Below are positions 32,514 to 39,852 of a stretch of DNA of 64,000 bases, piece after piece. The DNA comes from Segatella copri. GTDB lineage: Bacteria; Bacteroidota; Bacteroidia; Bacteroidales; Bacteroidaceae. A program made the position numbers and the translations under genes. Every line of letters begins with the position of its first letter. The first letter of the stretch is position 1. The stretch spans positions 1,240,001-1,304,000 of the forward strand of contig NZ_CP042464.1 in assembly GCF_015074785.1 (NCBI RefSeq), written 5' to 3'. A model generated the notes under the pieces. The model was given only the letters and a program-made list of their open reading frames with translations, did no database searches and had not been told where the DNA came from.

Positions 32514-35066
32514 ATGAGTAAATATCTGATAAGTTTGATTTTGCTTTCGGTGATAAGTATGGGCGTTTCTGCCCAACGTATCACTCGACAATATAATAAT
32601 GTGTCATTTTCTGCGGCATTAAAGGATTTGAATGCCAAACAGGATAAGTATGTCATCAACTTTGTGTATGACGAGTTGGAGGATTTCAAGGTGACAAAGA
32701 ACATCAAAAATGAAAGTGTTCCAGATGCCATCATGAACTTGATAGGTTTTTACCCTATCAAGATGAAACAGGTGGATAATATTATCATTGTAGAATGTAT
32801 TCAAAAGACTTCTAACAGAATGATGGGACGCATTGTAAACACTCACCATCAACCAGTCGATTTCGCCAATGTCGCTTTGCTCAATGTTCGTGATTCCAGT
32901 TTAATCACGGGTGGTGTGACAAATGAGAATGGTCAGTTCGTAATTCCTTGCGAGGTGAAAAAGGCGATTGTGAAAGTAAGTTGTGTGGGCTACAAAACTT
33001 ACTGTAATGCATATCGTACCGGTGAGGTTGGTGCCATAACCTTGGAGGATGCAACAATTAATCTGCAAAAAGTTATGATTAAAGGTCATCGCAAATACAT
33101 ATCAAGAGAAAATGGTAAACTTACGCTTGACGTTCAAAATTCCAATTTGAAAAATATTGGCAAGGCAACAGATGTTATCAAATATATTCCTGGGATGCTC
33201 TATACAAATGGAAAGTATGAGGTGTTTGGTAAGGGTGAGCCTGTCATCTATATAGATGGAAGAAAGCAGACTAATACTTCAGGGTTGTCACTCCTTTCTT
33301 CTACCAACGTGAAGTCTGTACAGCTCATAACAAACCCTGGAGCAGAATACGATGCAGAAACAAGGAGTGTCATAAACATCACTACCGTACACCATTCCTT
33401 GGATAGACTTTCTGGTATTGTGGGTGCGGAAATCTCCAAACATAAGAATTTGTCTAACAACGAGGAGGTCAACCTCAACATCCACAAGGGAGCTTTGGAT
33501 GTATTCCTCGCATATCAACATGACAATACGAGAAGTGACATCAGATATGATGTTAACCAGTTCAATTACGGGCAAGATACATTTCATGAGATTTCTGTTT
33601 CTGAATATTCCGACCGCTCTCGCTCTCATGACTATAATGTTGGTATGAATTATGCCATAAACAAGAATCACACTATCGGCGGAAGATATTTGGGAAGCAT
33701 CTCCAACTACAAGATGCTCGACTCTCCTTTCGACTATATGCAGACGTACAAGAATGATGAACTGCTGACATCTACAGACAACAAGACTGAAGAATCTGAA
33801 AAGGAAAGGTTTCACAATGTCAATCTGTATTATATCGGCAAACTAACAGACAACCTACAGCTCAACTTGGATGCCGACTATGTTTATGCTCAACTGAAAC
33901 ATAAGCAACAAGTGAGCGAGACAAGTAGAATAGATGCTGTCTCAGAAATCACGCATATGCAAAACGACCAGCGAAATCGTGCGACTGCACTCAAAGGGGT
34001 GTTTGCTTGGAACATGAATAAGAATAATAGGCTTGATTTCGGAACGGATTTCAGTAAAATCAGTTCATGGGGTATGTCTGTAAACGAAGAAGGGAAGATA
34101 GCCGATGACCAATTCAAGAATAAGGAAACCAAGTATGCAGGATTTGCCACTTTTCGTTTGTCTGCCTCCAAATGGAAAGGAAGCATCGGGCTTCGCTATG
34201 AGTACATTCATGCCATCAACACAGACCAAGGAGAAGTAAAGAACAAGACCAATTATTCGGACTTACTTCCATCCCTTTCTCTTTCCACTATGTTTGGGAG
34301 AGTTGGGATGAATCTTGATTTCAGTAGCAGGGTCAACCGTCCTTCGTTTCGTCAGTTGAACAACAGTGTGAGCTACAACAATCAATACCATTATGAGCAA
34401 GGCAACATTTATCTGAAACCGCAATACGTGTATGATACAGAACTTAGTGTGAATTATAGCATATTCGACTTCAAGTTGGATTATCAGTATATCAAGGATT
34501 ACATCCATCCGACTGTCGTTGCTGTATCCGGCAAACCTGGAACGGTAACTTGGATGTCAACCAACGCCAAGGATTTCCAGCAACTAGGAGCGCAATGTGT
34601 TGTTTCACCTGTTTTTGGTTGCTGGCGACCTACTTTGACGGTGGGTGTCTATAAACCTTATTTCACGCTATCATATAATGGAGAGCAATTAGATTACAAT
34701 CATCCATACGGTCTCTTCGCTTTCCAAAATGTAGTGGCACTAAGGAACGATTGGCTTTTTCGATGTGATTTCTATTGGAACATTAAGGGACATCATGGCA
34801 TCTACGAGCAAAACGGTTATTCGTCATTCAATATGATGGTACAGAAACAGTTACTTAAAAAGAAATTGACGATAACATTAAAAGCAGAGGACTTGTTTGA
34901 TAGCTCGAAGTTGAACGATGTAAAGAGGGTTAATTTTGTGGTGCAGAACAGAAAAGTGAATAACTTCAATCGCTGCATCATAGCTTCCATTAGTTACAAC
35001 TTCAATAGTTTCAAAGATAAATACAACGGAAGCGGTTCTGCTGAGGATGAGATTAATCGTTTTTAG
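32514..35066 (+). CDS. STN-domain TonB-type outer-membrane barrel protein
   Basis: An 850-residue outer-membrane protein. A signal peptide (1-20, ending SVSAQ-like GVSAQ) is followed by an STN-like segment (about 22-100, FSAALKDLNAKQDKYVINFV), a carboxypeptidase-regulatory beta-sandwich (MGRIVNTHHQPVDFANVALL, about 104-180), a plug (YIPGMLYTNGKYEVFGKGEP, about 225-290) and a long barrel. This matches the Bacteroidota outer-membrane beta-barrel family related to TonB receptors. An STN-like module can signal to an anti-sigma factor, but none is adjacent. The substrate is unknown. It is probably co-transcribed with the upstream lipoprotein. Confidence 0.82.
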   Translation: MSKYLISLILLSVISMGVSAQRITRQYNNVSFSAALKDLNAKQDKYVINFVYDELEDFKVTKNIKNESVPDAIMNLIGFYPIKMKQVDNIIIVECIQKTSNRMMGRIVNTHHQPVDFANVALLNVRDSSLITGGVTNENGQFVIPCEVKKAIVKVSCVGYKTYCNAYRTGEVGAITLEDATINLQKVMIKGHRKYISRENGKLTLDVQNSNLKNIGKATDVIKYIPGMLYTNGKYEVFGKGEPVIYIDGRKQTNTSGLSLLSSTNVKSVQLITNPGAEYDAETRSVINITTVHHSLDRLSGIVGAEISKHKNLSNNEEVNLNIHKGALDVFLAYQHDNTRSDIRYDVNQFNYGQDTFHEISVSEYSDRSRSHDYNVGMNYAINKNHTIGGRYLGSISNYKMLDSPFDYMQTYKNDELLTSTDNKTEESEKERFHNVNLYYIGKLTDNLQLNLDADYVYAQLKHKQQVSETSRIDAVSEITHMQNDQRNRATALKGVFAWNMNKNNRLDFGTDFSKISSWGMSVNEEGKIADDQFKNKETKYAGFATFRLSASKWKGSIGLRYEYIHAINTDQGEVKNKTNYSDLLPSLSLSTMFGRVGMNLDFSSRVNRPSFRQLNNSVSYNNQYHYEQGNIYLKPQYVYDTELSVNYSIFDFKLDYQYIKDYIHPTVVAVSGKPGTVTWMSTNAKDFQQLGAQCVVSPVFGCWRPTLTVGVYKPYFTLSYNGEQLDYNHPYGLFAFQNVVALRNDWLFRCDFYWNIKGHHGIYEQNGYSSFNMMVQKQLLKKKLTITLKAEDLFDSSKLNDVKRVNFVVQNRKVNNFNRCIIASISYNFNSFKDKYNGSGSAEDEINRF

Positions 35067-35206
35067 AAAAGTATTGTTTTTCAAATCAACCTCTAAAATG
35101 CAATACCCAAATTCTGTGTGATGAATATCTCAGGATTTATTAACCGAGATGATCATCCACAGAATTTTCACTTATCAATATCAATCGTTAAAAAACATAC
35201 ATTTTA

Positions 35207-35236
35207 TTGTGTATCCAATAAATTGTTATATTTTTG
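35207..35236 (+). promoter_or_regulatory. Promoter of a short downstream transcript
   Basis: TTG at 35207-35209, 19 bases, then TATTTTTG at 35229-35236, with no long gene before the terminator at 35395. Confidence 0.6.
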
Positions 35237-35241
35237 CAAAC

Positions 35242-35430
35242 AAAAGAGTTGTTTGACAAACAAATATATGCACATTGCAGAAATTAGAATCGGTGCTAAA
35301 TTATTACCTCTATTGAGGTAAAACACTCATAAATCGCTCATTTTAAGCTATTCTGAATATTTGGGCAGATTTTCAGATAAAATATATGCAGGAAAAGCCC
35401 CCGGTGCGTATAGCATCGGGGGCTTTCTGT
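35242..35430 (+). ncRNA. Candidate small RNA or micro-ORF transcript
   Basis: A promoter and a strong terminator bracket about 185 bases. Inside is a hairpin TTACCTC-4-GAGGTAA near 35304-35321 and a 17-codon frame, MHIAEIRIGAKLLPLLR (35268-35321), whose stop falls in that hairpin. It could be a small RNA, a tiny peptide gene, or both. Conservation is unknown. Confidence 0.4.
35395..35430 (+). terminator. Terminator
   Basis: AAAGCCCCCGGTGC pairs with GCATCGGGGGCTTT (one G-T pair). Very similar to the terminator after fbp. Confidence 0.8.
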
Positions 35431-35525
35431 TTTTAATGCTTCTGCCCTTTACCTTTCCCTTCGGCCGGTGACCGTTGGTTCAGGGCGTGTGGAGCAAAAC
35501 TTGCGAAACTTGAGTAATTTACCAT

Positions 35526-35732
35526 TTAATATTTTTCGAAAATGTCTTTAATAAGGATACCTTTCAAGGCATCATTCACATCAAAAAACTTTTGCATCAT
35601 GTTCATCCAACAATCAACATAATACTTAGGTGAGCACTCTAACGACCACATTTCCCCGATGTCATCCATCAAAGCTTCATCAGGATGCTTTAGCAATGCT
35701 GCCCTCAAAGGTACGAAATGTTTTTGAAACAA
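35526..35732 (-). pseudogene. Short open frame, probably a gene remnant
   Basis: A 68-codon minus-strand frame with a protein-like composition (RAALLKHPDEALMDDIGEMW, SPKYYVDCWMNMMQKFFDV). There is no ATG: the only start is TTG at 35732, and the frame stays open upstream to about 35843, straight through the left arm of the inverted-repeat element. I do not recognise it. It may be the C-terminal end of a lost gene, or a small gene starting at TTG. Confidence 0.35.
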
Positions 35733-35765
35733 CCAAGGATTTTTGAAGATTATTTGTATTACGGT

Positions 35766-35954
35766 AATTACAATTTCAGTTATTACAGTTTTTTCCTGAG
35801 GGGGTATAAGGGTTTGAAGGTAGTAACAATCTGTTACTACAAATATTTATATATAAATATATATAATTATATATTTATATATACTTTTCTATACTTACAT
35901 TTTAAAAGCGTGATATTTGGTCAAAATAAAACTGTAATAACTGAAATTGTAATT
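35766..35954. mobile_element. Candidate 189-bp inverted-repeat element (MITE-like)
   Basis: A 27-bp perfect inverted repeat: left arm 35766-35792, right arm 35928-35954. Inside are a 9-bp-arm hairpin, GTAGTAACA-3-TGTTACTAC at 35820-35840, and a near-palindromic TATATA core (about 35845-35885). I see no transposase and no convincing target-site duplication (flanks TTTGTATTA and TTTGTAATC are only similar). Alternatives are a regulatory stem structure or a relic replication origin. Confidence 0.55.
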
Positions 35955-36005
35955 TGTAATCGATTTTTTAGCGGTATCGAGATGCATACTTTCATTGCCC
36001 CTAAA

Positions 36006-36071
36006 CTATGACTATCTCATCACAAAGCTATGAGTTATGACCCGCAAAACGATGAGTTGTTTTCTTTAACG
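36006..36071 (+). repeat. Degenerate 22-bp tandem repeats
   Basis: Three units start at 36006, 36028 and 36050, with exact 22-base spacing, and share CTATGA/CGATGA starts and A-rich ends (CACAAAG, CGCAAAA). They lie between the inverted-repeat element and the smalltalk gene, mirroring the 21-bp repeats before DUF4248. Confidence 0.5.
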
Positions 36072-36121
36072 CAATATGATGGAAATGTTAATGGAATTTC
36101 ACATAACTCTGCAAGGTGATT

Positions 36122-36153
36122 TTTGGTGGTATAAGAAAAATGTAGTACCTTTG
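36122..36153 (+). promoter_or_regulatory. Promoter of the smalltalk gene
   Basis: TTTG at 36122-36125, 20 bases, then TACCTTTG at 36146-36153; 47 bases to the ATG. Confidence 0.7.
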
Positions 36154-36200
36154 CACCTGTAATCAAGAACATTATTAATCACTAAAAAAACTAGAAAATT

Positions 36201-36299
36201 ATGAAGAAAGAAACTTGGAAACAGATTTTTCAGATTGTACTCACAATCTTGACGGCGCTCGGCACTACCCTCGGAGTAACATCATGCATGGGGGCGTAA
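36201..36299 (+). CDS. Smalltalk protein (32 residues)
   Basis: A 32-residue gene, MKKETWKQIFQIV followed by LTILTALGTTLGVTSCMGA. Basic N-terminus, one hydrophobic helix and a terminal SCM are the marks of the Bacteroidales smalltalk family. It could be a membrane peptide or a tiny lipoprotein (Thr-Ser-Cys near the end). Its function is unknown. It has a full promoter, a long leader and a GGGGGCGTAAC/GTTACTCCCCC hairpin over and after its stop, so it looks expressed. Family members often lie near HU-like, DUF4248 and amidase genes. Confidence 0.75.
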   Translation: MKKETWKQIFQIVLTILTALGTTLGVTSCMGA

Positions 36300-36414
36300 C
36301 AGTTCATTATTAGTTACTCCCCCGCCCTTCTTCTTCCAGAAACGCTTACTGAAACTAAATTTCAACCACTAAAAAAAGCATGTGACTATCATTATCCACT
36401 TAGTAATAATTCAA

Positions 36415-36437
36415 GTTTCGCAAGTTTAGAAGTTAAA
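36415..36437 (+). repeat. Dispersed intergenic repeat, copy 2
   Basis: GTTTCGCAAGTTTAGAAGTT plus AAA, one mismatch to copy 1 (28466-28506) over the first 23 bases. Confidence 0.6.
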
Positions 36438-36540
36438 TGAGTTAAAGAATTATAAACATTTATTCATATCAGCCGACATCGGATTTTATTCACTAACTTT
36501 GCATCAGATATATACATTAGAATTCTTTACAAACAATAAA

Positions 36541-37401
36541 ATGGAGAATAAAATAACGACAATGGAGCAGGGAATGCAGCGACGCACCGAACTGCTCCTG
36601 GGAAAGGATAATCTTGAGAAAATTCAGAAGGCAAGAGTGCTCATCTTCGGTATCGGAGGAGTAGGATCATGGTGCGCTGAAGGACTCCTGAGAAGCGGCG
36701 TGAGAAACATCACAATCGTAGACAGCGACAGGGTATGCGTAACCAACTGCAACCGCCAGCTGATGGCTACAAGCCGAACCTTAGGCGAAGTGAAGGTAGA
36801 GGCGCTGCGCAACCGACTGCTCGAAATCAACCCCGATGCCAACATCACAGCCTATCAGAAAATATATCAGGCAGAAACTGCCGATGAATTCCACATGGAG
36901 CAATACGACTTCATCATCGATGCCATCGACTCGCTCAAGGATAAGGCTGACCTCATTCTGCGTGCCACTGCCCTGCCTAAGGAAATCACCTTTATATCTT
37001 CTATGGGAGCTGCCCTGCGCACCGACCCCTTCAAGGTAAGAAAATCTGAATTCTGGAAGGTGGATGGAGACCCGCTGGCAAGAGCACTGCGAAAGAAATT
37101 CAAGAAGAACAAAACCTTCCCACGACGAAAATTCCAATGCGTATACAGTGAAGAAAAACCGATGCAGAACCAAGGGGTGAACAAAGCCTGCGGCACGGGC
37201 GGATGCCTATGCCCGAAAGCCAAACTCATTAGCGGAGAGAGGGGTACCGATACTGCCGTATATGATGCTCCGGGCGACCAGCAACTGGTAGAACACGAAT
37301 GGTGCTCTACTAAGGCACAGATCAACGGTTCGCTCTGCCACATCACCGCAACCTTCGGAATGGCTATCGCAGGAATGGTCATCAACCACATCATTGAATA
37401 A
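36541..37401 (+). CDS. tcdA: tRNA threonylcarbamoyladenosine dehydratase TcdA
   Basis: A 286-residue ThiF/E1-like ATP-dependent enzyme. RVLIFGIGGVGSWCAEGLLR (about 35-54) is the nucleotide-binding turn, IVDSDRVCVTNCNRQL the adenylation region, and FIIDAIDSLKDKADLI the family block. TcdA (CsdL, YgdL) cyclises t6A37 to ct6A in tRNAs that read ANN codons. Cys-rich text near the end (CGTGGCLCP) is common in Bacteroidota versions. Start ATG 36541 is used; ATG 36562 is also possible. A TAACTTTG box lies at 36494-36501. The gene ends at the first copy of a duplicated terminator. Confidence 0.92.
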   Translation: MENKITTMEQGMQRRTELLLGKDNLEKIQKARVLIFGIGGVGSWCAEGLLRSGVRNITIVDSDRVCVTNCNRQLMATSRTLGEVKVEALRNRLLEINPDANITAYQKIYQAETADEFHMEQYDFIIDAIDSLKDKADLILRATALPKEITFISSMGAALRTDPFKVRKSEFWKVDGDPLARALRKKFKKNKTFPRRKFQCVYSEEKPMQNQGVNKACGTGGCLCPKAKLISGERGTDTAVYDAPGDQQLVEHEWCSTKAQINGSLCHITATFGMAIAGMVINHIIE

Positions 37402-37450
37402 CTGTTTTCTTTACAACAGTCACTTGAAAAGAAACTTACAAAACATACGC

Positions 37451-37490
37451 AAAAGGCGAGGCGCTTTCACAAGCTCCCCGCCTTTATTAA
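37451..37490 (+). terminator. Terminator of tcdA, identical to that of kup
   Basis: The AAAGGCGAGG and CCCCGCCTTT arms form the stem. Its 36-bp sequence (37451-37486) is repeated exactly at 39714-39749. Confidence 0.75.
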
Positions 37491-37498
37491 TTATTCAA

Positions 37499-37520
37499 GT
37501 TTCGCAAAGTTCAGAAGTTT
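37499..37520 (+). repeat. Dispersed intergenic repeat, copy 3
   Basis: GTTTCGCAAAGTTCAGAAGT plus TT, one inserted A relative to copy 1. Confidence 0.55.
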
Positions 37521-37718
37521 CTCGGGAGTAGTCTTATCGGCATTCGCCTCTATTCGTCTCTTCATATCTTCAAAGAATAAAAGTTAAATCCGATAAATCT
37601 TGTTAAACAAATTCTATCTTACCTCTTATGTTTATACCTTTGCACGCAAATTTATAATCACAAAGGACATTTTCATGTCCCAAAAAGGATAATATTTAAT
37701 TTAAATAAGAGAAGAAAA

Positions 37719-39710
37719 ATGAAAGAAAAAGCAGAAAGTTCAGTAGCCTGCAATCATCACAAAGTAGGCTTTCTGGGATTGCTCGTTACATTAGGCATTG
37801 TATTCGGAGACATCGGAACATCACCTCTCTATGTGATGAAGGCTATCCTGCATACGGGCGAAAGCATCAGCGAGAGCACCATCCTGGGCGCACTGTCATG
37901 CATCATCTGGACACTCACCCTCCAGACCACCATCAAATATGTATGCGTGGCGCTGCGTGCCGACAACAATGGCGAAGGAGGCATCCTCGCCCTCTATGCC
38001 TTGCTGCGCCGACTCAAGAGCAAGTGGATTTACCTACTGGCCATCATTGGCGCAAGCACCCTGCTGGCAGACGGAATCATCACCCCTGCCATCACCGTGA
38101 CCACAGCCATCGAAGGACTCGAAAGCATCAGTCCCAACCTGCCAGTCATCCCCATCACCCTGGGCATCATCACCATCATCTTCTTCGTGCAGCGGTTTGG
38201 CACAGAGAGTATCGGCAAATCGTTTGGCGTATTTATGCTGCTATGGTTCCTGCTGCTGGGCGTTGTGGGAGCTTTCAGCATCACGTCTTACCCATTGATA
38301 CTGAAGGCTTTCAACCCCTATTATGCTGCCATGCTGCTGGCAAAATCGCCTGAATGGTTTCTGATTCTGGGTGCCGTATTTCTCTGTACTACCGGTGCCG
38401 AGGCTCTCTATTCCGACCTGGGACATTGCGGCAGAAAGAACATCGCCATCAGCTGGGGCTTCGTAAAGACCATGCTCATTCTCAACTATCTGGGACAGGG
38501 AGCATGGGTGCTGAATCATGCTGATACGGCACTGGCAGTGAATCCGTTCTTTGCCATCATGCCGCAGAGCATGCTGTTCTTCGCCATCATCATGGCCACG
38601 GGTGCGGCAATCGTTGCGAGCCAGGCACTCATCAGCGGAACCTTCTCCATATTGAGCGAAGCCATGAACCTGCACTTCTGGCCGCGCATGCGAATCAAAC
38701 ATCCTACCCATGTTAAGGGGCAGCTCTATATCCCGATGATCAACCTCGCCATGTACATCGGCGTGGTTCTCATCATCCTGCTCTTCCGCGACTCCTCGCA
38801 CATGGAGGCAGCCTACGGACTCGCCATCACCATCACCATGCTGATGACTACCCTGCTGCTCGGTTTCTACCTGCACAGCAAGGGAGTGGCACGGATTTTC
38901 ACGATGCTGTTTATGGGCGCATACTGCATCATCGAAGCCATCTTCCTGACTGCCAATCTGTCAAAGTTTCTTGCAGGTGGATGGTGTACGATGCTCATTG
39001 GAGGAATCCTGTTCCTGATGATGTACGTGTGGGTGAAAGCCATGAAGATACGACGCCATTATATCAGCACCAAACCGCTGGATGATTATTATCAGATTAT
39101 CTCCGACATCAAGGCCGACGAGAGCATCCCTAAGTACGCTTCCAACCTGGTTTATGTGAACCACGCCAACAAGGAAGGTGCCGTAGATGACAAGTTGCTC
39201 TACTCCATCATCAACAAGCAGCCGAAACGTGCTGACCATTACTGGCTTATCAACATGGAGTTTGTTGACACTCCTGACACGCTGGAGTACAACTGCGAGA
39301 CCCTGATTCCTGACACCCTCTACAGCGTAACCATGCACATTGGTTTCCGCATAGAGCCTAGGGTGAGTCTCTATCTGCGACAAGTGGTGGAAGATCTGAT
39401 AACAGACGGAAAGGTAGATTTGCAAAGCACCTATCCTTCGCTGCGCAAATACGGAATTCCGGGCGATTTCCGATTCATCATCATTCACCGCGTATATTAC
39501 CCGGAGAGTTCAGATAATCGCCAACAGAACCTGCTGATGAGTATCTACGCTCTTATCAGCAAGATAGGTATTGACGAGCCTAAGGCATTGGGCCTCGACA
39601 CTTCCATGGTAGTGGTAGAAAGAGTGCCGCTCATCATCAACCATCCGGTCATTAAGGACAAGGTCATTAAGGTTATTAAGGATTCTGAAACATCACAAAG
39701 CAGACAATAA
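37719..39710 (+). CDS. kup: KUP-family potassium uptake protein
   Basis: A 663-residue transporter. The opening LVTLGIVFGDIGTSPLYVMK is the KUP signature, followed by about twelve membrane segments to residue 440 and a cytoplasmic C-terminal domain of about 200 residues. ADNNGEGGILALYALL and CTTGAEALYSDLGHCG are conserved family blocks with acidic residues on the transport path. Kup imports K+ together with H+ across the inner membrane. It is a single-gene unit between two identical terminators. Nothing in the sequence shows special regulation. Confidence 0.96.
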   Translation: MKEKAESSVACNHHKVGFLGLLVTLGIVFGDIGTSPLYVMKAILHTGESISESTILGALSCIIWTLTLQTTIKYVCVALRADNNGEGGILALYALLRRLKSKWIYLLAIIGASTLLADGIITPAITVTTAIEGLESISPNLPVIPITLGIITIIFFVQRFGTESIGKSFGVFMLLWFLLLGVVGAFSITSYPLILKAFNPYYAAMLLAKSPEWFLILGAVFLCTTGAEALYSDLGHCGRKNIAISWGFVKTMLILNYLGQGAWVLNHADTALAVNPFFAIMPQSMLFFAIIMATGAAIVASQALISGTFSILSEAMNLHFWPRMRIKHPTHVKGQLYIPMINLAMYIGVVLIILLFRDSSHMEAAYGLAITITMLMTTLLLGFYLHSKGVARIFTMLFMGAYCIIEAIFLTANLSKFLAGGWCTMLIGGILFLMMYVWVKAMKIRRHYISTKPLDDYYQIISDIKADESIPKYASNLVYVNHANKEGAVDDKLLYSIINKQPKRADHYWLINMEFVDTPDTLEYNCETLIPDTLYSVTMHIGFRIEPRVSLYLRQVVEDLITDGKVDLQSTYPSLRKYGIPGDFRFIIIHRVYYPESSDNRQQNLLMSIYALISKIGIDEPKALGLDTSMVVVERVPLIINHPVIKDKVIKVIKDSETSQSRQ

Positions 39711-39713
39711 GCA

Positions 39714-39752
39714 AAAAGGCGAGGCGCTTTCACAAGCTCCCCGCCTTTAACC
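39714..39752 (+). terminator. Terminator of kup (duplicate)
   Basis: Exact copy of the 36 bases at 37451-37486, starting four bases after the kup stop. Confidence 0.75.
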
Positions 39753-39852
39753 TATTAGCTAGAAGATTATAGCTAACAACTAACACAAAACCTTATAACT
39801 ATTTTCAAATCTTAATCGTTATTTGAACCTATGAACGAACATGTTTTTTTTA

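Larger units (their letters stand above)
37402..37718. other. Intergenic region tcdA-kup
   Basis: Contains the tcdA terminator (37451-37490), a copy of the dispersed repeat (37499-37520) and a TACCTTTG -7 box at 37635-37642 serving kup. No gene is visible. Confidence 0.6.

Noticed and set aside
36006..36071. Evenly spaced repeats that could be a CRISPR array
   Set aside because: The 22-base units are degenerate throughout, with no constant repeat and variable spacer, and no cas gene is present.
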